Below are positions 56,374 to 63,623 of a DNA stretch of 64,000 bases, one piece after another; the first letter of the stretch is position 1; each line of letters opens with the position of its first letter. Source of the DNA: Neorhizobium petrolearium (lineage in GTDB: Bacteria; Pseudomonadota; Alphaproteobacteria; Rhizobiales; Rhizobiaceae); NCBI RefSeq assembly GCF_017873175.1, contig NZ_JAGGJW010000009.1, forward strand, positions 124,001 to 188,000. The letters run 5' to 3'. The notes under the pieces are model-generated. The model saw only the letters and a program-made list of their open reading frames with translations, had not been told where the DNA came from and ran no database searches. The position numbers were made by a program, and so were the translations under genes.

Positions 56374-56389
56374 TCATTGCGAGGACTAG

Positions 56390-57061
56390 ATGGATCAGAT
56401 CCTTGAGAACTACTTCAACCTCACGGTCATGGCACAAGCCTTTCCGGACGTCTTGCGGGGCTTTCTCATAACAGTTCAAGTCGCGGCCTGCGTCATCGTC
56501 ATTGGCGTGGCGACGGGTTTGTTCTTTGCCTTGCTGCGCGCTACCCGCAATCGGGTTCTCAATGCGCTCGTCACAATCTACGTCGAGGTTTTCCGGACCC
56601 TGCCGCAGTTGGTCATCATCATCTTCATCTACTTCGGCTTGCCTTATATGGGCATCGTGTTCTCACCCTTTTTCGCAACCTCGCTCGCGCTCGCAGCCGT
56701 GCTCGCGGCCTTTTCGGCCGAGATCTTCTGGGCAACGATCATGGCGGTACCGAAGGGGCAGTGGGAGGCGGCCCACGCATTGGGCGTCTCGCGTCTCGTA
56801 ACGATGCGAATGGTGATCCTTCCACAAGCCATCCGACTTGCCATTCCGCTCATCACCAACAGGGCGATCGCCATAACCAAAGGCACAGCGCTCGGCGCCG
56901 CCATCTCGCTGCCCGAAGCGTTGGGTAGCGCGCAGAGCGCCATGTCGATCCATGCCAATCCTTCGCCCCTGACGCTCGCTGCCGGCTTCTATCTGGCGTT
57001 CTTCATTCCCTTGGTCTGGTTAAGCCGGGTCCTGGAAAAACGTTTTTCCCGGTCACAGTGA
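56390..57061 (+). CDS. Polar amino-acid-type ABC permease, subunit 1
   Basis: A 223-residue inner-membrane permease of the HisM/HisQ type with about five helices. It holds the YVEVFRTLPQLVIIIFIYFGLPYMG segment and the EAA loop for ATPase contact (EAAHALGVSRLVTMRMVILPQAIRLAIP). With the next gene it would form the membrane channel. Spacing of 9 bp to the second permease gene indicates co-transcription. Confidence 0.92.
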   Translation: MDQILENYFNLTVMAQAFPDVLRGFLITVQVAACVIVIGVATGLFFALLRATRNRVLNALVTIYVEVFRTLPQLVIIIFIYFGLPYMGIVFSPFFATSLALAAVLAAFSAEIFWATIMAVPKGQWEAAHALGVSRLVTMRMVILPQAIRLAIPLITNRAIAITKGTALGAAISLPEALGSAQSAMSIHANPSPLTLAAGFYLAFFIPLVWLSRVLEKRFSRSQ

Positions 57062-57070
57062 GACGCTGCC

Positions 57071-57751
57071 ATGGACCTTTTTCTTGAGAATTTCGCCAGC
57101 CTCGCATCCTTGCAGCAGATCTATCCTCTGTTGTTGCAGGGCCTTGAACTGACCGTCCTTCTGGCGCTGGTCACCCTGCCATTATCCATCGCGACCGGTC
57201 TCGCAGTCGCGATCATCTACAGCTTCGGCGGCTCACTTGTCCGGCGCCTCACGATCCTGCTAATCGACCTGCTGCGATCGTTCCCGGTCATCGTTCTATT
57301 GATCCTCATTTTTTACAGTCTTCCGTTCTTCGGGATCAGGCTCGGCAATTTCACCGCCGTCGTGGTTGCACTGACCATCAACAATACGGGATATTTCGGC
57401 GAGATATTTCGTGCCGGGCTGCAGTCTATTTCAAAGGGACAGCACGAAGCCGCGGCAGCCCTAGGCCTGCATCGCGGTCACACCATGATGCTCATCATCT
57501 TGCCCCAGGTCCTGAAAAAGGTGCTTGCGCCGCTGGCCAGCAACTCGCTGGAACTCATCAAGACCACCTCGATCGCCTCGATGGTGGCACTTCCCGAACT
57601 GCTGCGGTCGGCACGCGTCGCTCAAGAGCAGACCTACAACCCAACGCCGCTGACGGCCGCGGCCGTCATCTTCTTCGTCATGCTGTGGCCCTTCTCCCAT
57701 TGGGTATCCCGAATGGAGAGACGTGCCATCATCGGGAGCAATCAGAGATGA
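57071..57751 (+). CDS. Polar amino-acid-type ABC permease, subunit 2
   Basis: A 226-residue partner permease, with LLQGLELTVLLALVTLPLSIATGLAVA at the start, the LLRSFPVIVLLILIFYSLPFFG motif and the EAA loop (EAAAALGLHRGHTMMLIILPQVLKKVLAP). The two permeases are a heterodimer. No ATP-binding subunit follows, so the ATPase must come from another locus. Its stop overlaps the epimerase start by 4 bases. Confidence 0.92.
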   Translation: MDLFLENFASLASLQQIYPLLLQGLELTVLLALVTLPLSIATGLAVAIIYSFGGSLVRRLTILLIDLLRSFPVIVLLILIFYSLPFFGIRLGNFTAVVVALTINNTGYFGEIFRAGLQSISKGQHEAAAALGLHRGHTMMLIILPQVLKKVLAPLASNSLELIKTTSIASMVALPELLRSARVAQEQTYNPTPLTAAAVIFFVMLWPFSHWVSRMERRAIIGSNQR

Positions 57752-58716
57752 GCGTCGTCATCACCGGTGGCACGGGCTTCGTCGGCCTCGCAGTCACCGA
57801 GGCCCTGAAACAAGCGAATTACGAGGTGGTGCTGTTCGGATGCGGTGCCGTTCCCGCACGCTTCTCGGCGGAATTCGGCAACGTCCCTTTCGTAGCGGGG
57901 GATGTTACAAATTCTGGCGATATCGACCGATTGTTTGCATCCACCGAGACGCAAGCCGTCATCCATCTGGCCGCCGTCACCCCGGACCGCGAAGCGGAGA
58001 TAAACGATCCCGCCGCCGTGATCGCCGTCAATGTCGCGGGAACGGCCAATCTCATGCGATCGATCGCGCGCCTGTCACCGCGCCCGCGCCTGATCCTCGC
58101 AAGCAGTGTTGCGGTATACGGCGAAGCCGCACCCCAAACGGGCACCTATCGGGAAGACGAATTCATACCCTCGCCGATCAGCCTTTACGGCATCACCAAA
58201 CTTGCCGCGGAGGCGACCGCCATACGGCTGGCAAAGCTATACGAGATCGATCTGACGATTGTCCGGCTTGGCCCCGTCTACGGCCCCTGGGAATACAAGA
58301 CCGGCTTGCGCCCGGTCCTCAGTCCGCATGCCCAGGTCGTCGAACTATGGCAGCAGGGCGAAAATGTCGTCTTGCCGCGTGCCCTGAAGGGTGACTGGCT
58401 TTACAGCCGGGACGCCGGCGCCGGCATCGCCGCCATTCTCGGCGCGAAGGCACTCAACCACACCGTCTACAATCTCGGCGGCGGCAAGATAAGCAGCGTT
58501 GCGGACTGGTGCGAGGACCTACAGTCTCTTCCTGGTCGCCGCGACTGGAAGATCGCGGATATTGGCGAGAGGCCTAACCTGACGTTCGGACTGGCCGCGG
58601 ATCGCGCCCCTCTCGATATCGAACGGCTTGCGGCGGATACGGGTTTCCGCCCGGCGCTTTCCGGTCGCCCGGTTACGGAAGATTATCTCCGCTGGCTATC
58701 CTCGGTGAACGGCTAG
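57748..58716 (+). CDS. NAD-dependent epimerase/dehydratase family protein
   Basis: A 322-residue extended SDR. The ATG at 57748 overlaps the permease stop and starts the Rossmann motif SVVITGGTGFVGLAVTEALK. The active site is complete: SSVAVYGE, then YGITKLAAE with the YxxxK pair near residue 150. RLGPVYGPWEYKTG and DAGAGIAAIL follow as in sugar-type epimerases. Its place in an operon of ureide-like enzymes is odd and hints that the substrate carries several hydroxyl groups, or that a hydroxy acid is oxidised. Confidence 0.9.
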   Translation: MSVVITGGTGFVGLAVTEALKQANYEVVLFGCGAVPARFSAEFGNVPFVAGDVTNSGDIDRLFASTETQAVIHLAAVTPDREAEINDPAAVIAVNVAGTANLMRSIARLSPRPRLILASSVAVYGEAAPQTGTYREDEFIPSPISLYGITKLAAEATAIRLAKLYEIDLTIVRLGPVYGPWEYKTGLRPVLSPHAQVVELWQQGENVVLPRALKGDWLYSRDAGAGIAAILGAKALNHTVYNLGGGKISSVADWCEDLQSLPGRRDWKIADIGERPNLTFGLAADRAPLDIERLAADTGFRPALSGRPVTEDYLRWLSSVNG

Positions 58717-58738
58717 ATATTCAGAACGGGTAAAGCTC

Positions 58739-59509
58739 ATGCGTCTTGCAAACAAAACGGCCATTATAACGGGCGCGTCCTCCGGAATCGGTCGCGCCAT
58801 CGCCATCCGTTTCATGGAAGAAGGCGCCAACATCGTCGCGGTCGATATTTCGACGGATGTCGTCGAAGGCGGCAGACCCGTTATCGAGGCGCTGCATGCG
58901 ATCGGAGGGAACGCCATTTTCCTGCGGGGTGATGTCGCAAGATCCGCCGATGTCGGGCGGGTTTTCGCCGAGGCGCAAACCTGCTTCGGCAGAATCGACG
59001 TGCTCGTCAACAATGCCGCCATTCACGCTCCGACACCGCTTGCCGAAACCGACGAGGCCGAATGGGATCGGGTCATGGACGTCAATTTGAAGGGCGCATT
59101 CCTGTGCAGCCGCGGTGCGGTTCGCATCATGCTCGAGCAGGAGATTGTCGATGAAGCGCGCGGCAGGATCGTAAATATCTCCTCCCAGCATGGCATGGTG
59201 TCGGCTCCGGGCGATTTTGCCTATGGTGTCAGCAAGGCCGGCATCGCCTATATGACGAAGCAGATCGCCGCGGATTACGCTGCGCAGAACATCATCTGCA
59301 ACGCGGTTGCCCCGGGCAAGATACTGACCGGCAAAGGCGGCCGCGCCGTCCTGCCTGAAATGCTCGAATATTCGCGTCAGCGCACTCCAATGCCGCGTTT
59401 GGGAACGCCAGCCGACGTGGCCAATGCAGCTTTGTTTCTGGCGAGCAACGAGTGCACCTACATCACTGGCCACAATCTGCTCGTCGATGGCGGATGGATG
59501 GCGGCTTGA
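58739..59509 (+). CDS. Short-chain dehydrogenase/reductase of the ureide-type operon
   Basis: A 256-residue classical SDR with all motifs: TGASSGIGRAIAIRF, NNAAI (NAG-like), the catalytic NISSQHG with YGVSKAG (Ser, Tyr, Lys), and the C-terminal EYITGHNLLVDGGW-like closing block. It is the last gene of the operon, 22 bp after the epimerase gene, and is followed by an imperfect terminator. It probably oxidises a hydroxyl group in the last catabolic steps. Confidence 0.92.
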   Translation: MRLANKTAIITGASSGIGRAIAIRFMEEGANIVAVDISTDVVEGGRPVIEALHAIGGNAIFLRGDVARSADVGRVFAEAQTCFGRIDVLVNNAAIHAPTPLAETDEAEWDRVMDVNLKGAFLCSRGAVRIMLEQEIVDEARGRIVNISSQHGMVSAPGDFAYGVSKAGIAYMTKQIAADYAAQNIICNAVAPGKILTGKGGRAVLPEMLEYSRQRTPMPRLGTPADVANAALFLASNECTYITGHNLLVDGGWMAA

Positions 59510-59533
59510 TTTTTAGAGGCCACCGAAACCTTG

Positions 59534-59577
59534 GCAATCCCCTTGCGAGCGAGTTGCGAAGGGGTTGCAATTCTTTT
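59534..59577 (+). terminator. Imperfect terminator after the operon
   Basis: A stem of 10-11 bp (GCAATCCCCTT with AAGGGGTTGC, one bulge) around a 14-base loop, then AATTCTTTT. It lies 25 bp after the SDR stop. The following 170 bp up to the PhnB-like gene contain nothing recognisable. Confidence 0.6.
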
Positions 59578-59749
59578 GAGAACACCTCGAAACTCTTGAA
59601 GGATGCGAACTGAGGGCCATGACGTCTAAAAAATCGCGACAAGCCGAGCCACGACAGAGAAGAGTGCTGATCCTGAATGGTGTGTGCGGCGATGCCGGGA
59701 ACGATATTCAGGGTCCCGATTAGGCTTTAGAGCGAAACCGGGAGAGATA

Positions 59750-60175
59750 TCAACTTTTTCTTTGACGAGAAATGAAGATCCACTGAACGCCAAATTTGTC
59801 GTAGAACTGCCCGTACGTCCCGATTGGAAAATCGTGCAATTCTTGCAGTCTTTCGTTATTTTTACCATCCTTGAGTTTGTCAAACACGGCTTTCATCTCG
59901 TCGCAGTCGTCGCCGTTGACGAATATCGCGAAGGTATTTCCCTGTATCGGATCAAATTCCGGGGAGGCCATCCAGTCAGTAGCCGATATCTCAATATTCC
60001 CGCTCATTAGATGCGCATTGATGACTCTATCGTGCTTCTCCGGCGGCAAATGATCCCTCATGGGACTGTCACCCAGCTTGGTCAACGTCAGCTCGCCGCC
60101 AAGGCATTTATGATAGAAGGTCATTGCCTCAGCACAATTTCCATCGAAAAGAAGAAATGGTGTACAACGCAACAT
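59750..60175 (-). CDS. PhnB-like VOC-superfamily protein
   Basis: A 141-residue VOC-fold protein of the PhnB/YjdN type: TPFLLFDGNCAEAMTFYHKCLGGEL at the start, MSGNIEISATDWM, and the closing GTYGQFYDKFGVQWIFI. These small proteins bind metals or act on phosphonate-like or glyoxalase-like substrates; the function of most is unknown. It stands alone on the minus strand. Confidence 0.88.
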   Translation of the reverse strand: MLRCTPFLLFDGNCAEAMTFYHKCLGGELTLTKLGDSPMRDHLPPEKHDRVINAHLMSGNIEISATDWMASPEFDPIQGNTFAIFVNGDDCDEMKAVFDKLKDGKNNERLQELHDFPIGTYGQFYDKFGVQWIFISRQRKS

Positions 60176-60643
60176 GCGCTTTACGCTCCTTCAATTAAAA
60201 TATACCGCCTTCGACAGGCCCCCAGATGCGCAAACAAGCGGCGATTGGGGCAATTCGAATATTTCTTCAACCCGCCCAACACCTGTCTCTGCTACTTCAG
60301 CATTCCGTCCACCAGCCCGACCGAAAGCCAAGCAGCCCAAGCGCAAATGTCAAGGACATGAGCCGAAGATCCATGCTCAAGCTTATGATAAAGCGGAATG
60401 GACCACATCGCTGTTCGCAGGTCCGGCTACCGTAACCCGGGTTGTCAAAATCGCCCGAAACATGCCAACCAGCCATCCCAACGACTTCTCTTGGCTCCTG
60501 CCGAAAGCCAGAATGGACCGAAGCGAACCTGGAGCCGCTGAGCCAACAGCAACCGGTATCGCTCCCACGCCATCCGGGTTACAATGCGTAGCTGACAACA
60601 GACGCAGACGCCTCGTCGGGACCAACCACGTCAGGAGGGCAGC
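60176..60643. other. Gene-free gap, 468 bp
   Basis: An open plus-strand frame spans most of this gap but its product is low in complexity, has no family pattern and no good ribosome binding site; codon use does not look like a gene. A CAGGAGGG site at the right end belongs to the GNAT gene. No repeat or RNA was recognised. Confidence 0.4.
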
Positions 60644-61228
60644 GTGAAATCGCCAACAGCGAGAGTTATGGCCGCGGCCGAGGAAGATCTGGCGATCGAA
60701 ACGGTCATGCTGGCGTTTGCAACGGATCCCATGGCGCGATGGACCTGGCCGCATGCACACCAGTACCTTGCAGCCATGCCGCGAATGATCCGGGCCTTCG
60801 GGGGCAGCGCGTTCTCCAACGGAAGTGCCTTTTGCACCGACGGCTGCGCCGGGACGGCGCTGTGGCTATCGCCCGGCGTGCATTCCGATGAGGAAGAGCT
60901 TGGTGCAGTACTCGAGAGCACGGTTGCGCGCTCTCTTGCCCCCGAAACCACGGCCATATTCGAGCAGATGGCGACCTACCACCCGACCGAACCACATTGG
61001 TACCTGCCCCTGATCGGCGTCGACCCGGCGCATCAAGGCGAAGGTCACGGCGGCGCCTTGATGGCGTACGCGCTCGCGCGGTGCGATCGCGATCACGCGC
61101 CAGCCTATTTGGAATCCTCCAACCCGCGCAACATTCCGTTCTACCGACGCTACGGCTTCGAACTGCTCGGCGCGATCCAGGTCGGTTCGTCGCCGACGCT
61201 CGTCCCGATGCTACGGGGCCCTCGTTGA
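60644..61228 (+). CDS. GNAT-family N-acetyltransferase
   Basis: A 194-residue acetyltransferase starting with GTG after CAGGAGGG. The acetyl-CoA site is seen in WYLPLIGVDPAHQGEGHGGALMAYAL (motif A, Q/RxxGxG) and the C-terminal YLESSNPRNIPFYRRYGFELLG is typical of GNATs acting on small molecules. The N-terminal half includes a WTWPHAHQYL segment found in a common bacterial subgroup. The substrate is unknown. Confidence 0.9.
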   Translation: MKSPTARVMAAAEEDLAIETVMLAFATDPMARWTWPHAHQYLAAMPRMIRAFGGSAFSNGSAFCTDGCAGTALWLSPGVHSDEEELGAVLESTVARSLAPETTAIFEQMATYHPTEPHWYLPLIGVDPAHQGEGHGGALMAYALARCDRDHAPAYLESSNPRNIPFYRRYGFELLGAIQVGSSPTLVPMLRGPR

Positions 61229-61405
61229 GCCTGAGTTTGATCAGATAGTCTGTGGCATACGGGCCTAGCGTGCGGCATAGCTGCGAAATGAAGATGGAAC
61301 AGACCGGCGAGACCGTTTGCCGGCGGGCGCCTAACGCGACTTTGGCAGATTAGCCGACGGTTAACGATACGGATCAGGCTAGGGACTGATACGAATGGAT
61401 AGAAA

Positions 61406-61420
61406 TCAGACTACAGACTG
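61406..61420 (+). repeat. Operator-like repeat 1
   Basis: TCAGACTACAGACTG; matches copy 4 (inverted) at 13 of 15 positions. First of four copies at a 33-bp period. Confidence 0.75.
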
Positions 61421-61438
61421 CTACCATAAGAAACTTAA

Positions 61439-61453
61439 GCAGCCCACAGGTTG
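61439..61453 (+). repeat. Operator-like repeat 2 (weakest copy)
   Basis: GCAGCCCACAGGTTG; about 10 of 15 matches to copy 4. It begins exactly 33 bp after copy 1. Confidence 0.5.
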
Positions 61454-61471
61454 ATATAGAGGAGTTGAAAA

Positions 61472-61486
61472 TCAGCCTATAAGATG
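61472..61486 (+). repeat. Operator-like repeat 3
   Basis: TCAGCCTATAAGATG; 12 of 15 matches to copy 4, beginning exactly 33 bp after copy 2. Confidence 0.7.
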
Positions 61487-61504
61487 ATAAAGCTGAATTA
61501 AGAT

Positions 61505-61519
61505 CAGTTTGTAGGCTGA
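61505..61519 (-). repeat. Operator-like repeat 4 (inverted)
   Basis: On the minus strand TCAGCCTACAAACTG, beginning 33 bp after copy 3 in the plus coordinates and ending 3 bp before the ATG of the A gene. With copy 3 it forms an inverted pair. Confidence 0.75.
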
Positions 61520-61522
61520 AAA

Positions 61523-61984
61523 ATGAAAAATGACACTCGCAAAAGAGCACGGGGACGGCTCGACGAAAGACTTCAGGCGCTCCAACCAATTGATCGGTTT
61601 CGGGCACCGCCGAAGGGATGGATACGAGCGCTACGCGACGCCCTCGGCATGACGGGTGCGCAGTTGGGCGCGCGCATTGGAGTCCGGCCGCAAACAGTTG
61701 AAGCAATCGAAAAGTCGGAAGCAGCCGGAACGATCCAACTCAATACCCTGCGCCGCGCCGCCGAGGCACTGGATTGCACGCTCGTCTATGCCCTTGTTCC
61801 CAACAGCTCGCTTGAAACCGTTGTCGAGACGCGGGCGCGCAAGATTGCAATACGCGAACTCCAGCGCGTCGCGCACACGATGCGTTTGGAAGCCCAGGGA
61901 ACGGACAATGCGGATTTCGAATCTCGCGTCCAGGCATACATCCGCGACAGGCTCTCTGAGCGCGATCTCTGGAACGAAGTATGA
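61523..61984 (+). CDS. Mobile mystery protein A (helix-turn-helix)
   Basis: A 153-residue protein of the mobile mystery protein A family. Residues ~35-85 hold an XRE-like helix-turn-helix (IRALRDALGMTGAQLGARIGVRPQTVEAIEKSEAAG), preceded by a basic N-terminus with RLDERLQALQ. The family always pairs with the Fic-domain protein B, and the pair is named for its sporadic occurrence on mobile DNA. It probably acts as antitoxin and repressor; four repeats lie before its start. It overlaps gene B by 4 bases. Confidence 0.9.
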   Translation: MKNDTRKRARGRLDERLQALQPIDRFRAPPKGWIRALRDALGMTGAQLGARIGVRPQTVEAIEKSEAAGTIQLNTLRRAAEALDCTLVYALVPNSSLETVVETRARKIAIRELQRVAHTMRLEAQGTDNADFESRVQAYIRDRLSERDLWNEV

Positions 61985-62577
61985 CAGATCTTTTCCGGGA
62001 ACCTGAAGACGCGACGCCGCTTGAGCCGCAGGAACGAGAGGGTTTGCTCCAGACCTGGATCACTCACCGCCGCGACCTCAACGAAGCGGAAGAAGAAAAC
62101 ATTGTCGAGGGTGTGGCTTGGGCGCGTGGCCGGCGGCGCTTGCCACCCGAGCGGATGCTCAGCGAAGACTTCATGCGGACATTACATAAGCGGATGTTCG
62201 GTGATGTCTGGCAGTGGGCCGGCACGTTCCGGACGACGGAGCGCAACATCGGCGTTCAGGCTTATCGTATTGCAATGGAGCTCGCGAGCTTATTGAGCGA
62301 CATCCGTTACTGGATTGAACACAAAACTTTTCCGCCGGATGAGATAGCAATCAGATTCCATCATCGCCTCGTCGCCATTCACCCGTTTCCGAACGGAAAT
62401 GGACGGCACGCACGTCTCGCGGCCGACCTCCTGATGGAGCGGCTTGGCGGTGAACCTTTTACTTGGGGCGGTGGCAGTCTGGCCAACGTTGGCGAATTGC
62501 GGGCACGCTACGTCGCGGCATTACGCGCCGCCGACAATCATGACATCGCTCCGCTTCTGGAATTCGCGCGCAGCTGA
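61981..62577 (+). CDS. Mobile mystery protein B (Fic-domain, putative AMP transferase)
   Basis: A 198-residue Fic protein. The catalytic motif is intact as HPFPNGNGRHAR (His near residue 138, with G-N-G-R), and the FGDVWQWAGTFRTTE block before it is typical of the family. The N-terminal helix holding NEAEEENIVEGVAWARG carries an E-rich part that could inhibit in cis, but no (S/T)xxxE(G/N) motif is certain. The substrate protein is unknown. It is the effector half of the A/B pair. Confidence 0.9.
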   Translation: MTDLFREPEDATPLEPQEREGLLQTWITHRRDLNEAEEENIVEGVAWARGRRRLPPERMLSEDFMRTLHKRMFGDVWQWAGTFRTTERNIGVQAYRIAMELASLLSDIRYWIEHKTFPPDEIAIRFHHRLVAIHPFPNGNGRHARLAADLLMERLGGEPFTWGGGSLANVGELRARYVAALRAADNHDIAPLLEFARS

Positions 62578-62599
62578 GCACAAAAAATTCCCAGTTTCC

Positions 62600-62806
62600 G
62601 TCTGTTTCATCTCCGCCCATTCCATCAGGTTGCCGCTGACGTATTCGGCCCATTATCGACCCTGATCGCCATCGGCTTGCCGCGTCATTCGATGATCTGG
62701 TTCAGGCTGCGGATGACGCGCTCGGCAGGCAGCGAGAAATCCGCCTCGATGCCAAGCCCCTCGTGGTTGAAGTCGTCCAGGATATGAGCGTTCACCTCCA
62801 CAGGCG
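62600..62806 (-). pseudogene. IS3-family transposase (orfB) fragment with two lesions
   Basis: A piece of the DDE transposase core reads DDFNHEGLGIEADFSLPAER, then VIRSLNQIIE, then a stop at 62685-62687 where the family has Trp (EWRGKP), then RGKPMAIRVDNGPE with a 1-base deletion in the DNGPEY motif (about 62646-62652), and YVSGNLMEWAE in a shifted frame. Neither end of the element nor inverted repeats are visible. It is a dead internal fragment of an IS3-type element. Confidence 0.85.
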
Positions 62807-62833
62807 GCGTCGGTGTCGACCCCGTCTATCGCC

Positions 62834-63001
62834 ATGTTGAAAGATCTCAAGAGGCGCGGTTGGTCCTTCGTCGGCTCCACCACCCTCTATGCTTTCAAAC
62901 AGGCGATAGGCCTGATCAACGATCACGCGGAGAGCTGTGTCATCAGAGACAAGGCAGCCAGGGCAGCCTTTCGGCGTCCGACTGCGACCAGGAGGACTTA
63001 A
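62834..63001 (+). pseudogene. tag: DNA-3-methyladenine glycosylase I (tag) C-terminal remnant
   Basis: About 55 codons reading LKDLKRRGWSFVGSTTLYAF, then KQAIGLINDHAESCVIR, match the C-terminal end of TagA (LKRRGFxFVGPTTxYAxMQAxGxVNDHxxxC), including the C-terminal zinc-site His and Cys. The N-terminal two thirds are absent; the IS3 fragment stands where they should be, so the IS probably broke the gene. The stop at 62999-63001 overlaps the stop of the convergent peroxiredoxin gene. Confidence 0.82.
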
Positions 63002-63534
63002 ACCGCACCCGTATATTCGCCTCTCGCCGGATAGTCGTTCTTGATCACGAAGTCCAACGCCTGCACCATCTCGGCGAAATTCGGCCGCGCAAACGGCATG
63101 GATTGCACCGAGAGCCAATAGACGGTTTGGTCCGGCCTGATCAAGAATACACCCGGTTCTGAGAAAAGCTCAGGTTCCTCGATGCCGATCGACGTCTTTC
63201 CGCGCGAGGCGGAAATATAAAGACCCCATTGCCGGGCCACGCTCAAGGACAGGCCGTAACCGATGCGCAGGTGTTCGGCACCAATCTTGTCGGCCATTTG
63301 CCGGGCGCGTTCCTCTCCGTCGGAACTGATCGCAATTGTGCGCACGCCGCGCTCTTGGAAGGCTGGCGTCAGCCGTTCCAGCTCTTTGAGGTAATTTGCA
63401 CAGATGGGGCAATGAAGGCCGCGGTAGAAGCACACGAGCGTCATGAGCGATGGGTTTTCACTCGTGAGGTCGAACTCTCCATGCTGAAGAGTCTTGACGG
63501 TCAAATTGGGGGCCAGTGTCCTCGGGACCAACAT
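62998..63534 (-). CDS. Peroxiredoxin-like (AhpC/TSA) family protein
   Basis: A 178-residue thioredoxin-fold protein; the ATG at 63534 follows GAAGGAG. The active site has FYRGLHCPICANYLKELERL, with CPIC: the first Cys aligns with the peroxidatic position and the second three residues later, as in AhpC/TSA-like proteins of rhizobia. Next come RTIAISSDGEERARQMADK and FLIRPDQTVYWLSVQSMPFARP. It may reduce peroxides. It is divergent from the AraC gene at the right edge, which may regulate it. Confidence 0.88.
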   Translation of the reverse strand: MLVPRTLAPNLTVKTLQHGEFDLTSENPSLMTLVCFYRGLHCPICANYLKELERLTPAFQERGVRTIAISSDGEERARQMADKIGAEHLRIGYGLSLSVARQWGLYISASRGKTSIGIEEPELFSEPGVFLIRPDQTVYWLSVQSMPFARPNFAEMVQALDFVIKNDYPARGEYTGAV

Positions 63535-63593
63535 CGATAGCTCCTTCAGGTGAATTTTCCGACGCCATGTTGACGCCACAGTCTCATCATTCC

Positions 63594-63607
63594 ATGATCA
63601 CGATCAT
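63594..63607. promoter_or_regulatory. Palindrome between peroxiredoxin and AraC genes
   Basis: ATGATCACGATCAT: 6-bp perfect arms around AC. It lies between the divergent genes, 60 bp upstream of the peroxiredoxin start and 17 bp before the likely AraC start, so it may be an operator. An ATG within it is an alternative start of the AraC frame. Confidence 0.4.
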
Positions 63608-63623
63608 TATTGGTCCGGAAATT

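Larger units (their letters stand above)
61229..61522. promoter_or_regulatory. Regulatory region of the mobile mystery protein pair
   Basis: The first ~150 bp show nothing. From about 61380 the DNA becomes AT-rich and holds the four 15-bp repeats listed separately, the last ending 3 bp before the start codon. The promoter of the A/B pair must lie among the repeats, so autoregulation by the helix-turn-helix protein is likely. Confidence 0.65.

Noticed and set aside
60174..60647. A 157-codon frame upstream of the GNAT gene
   Set aside because: No ribosome binding site, low-complexity product and no family motif.
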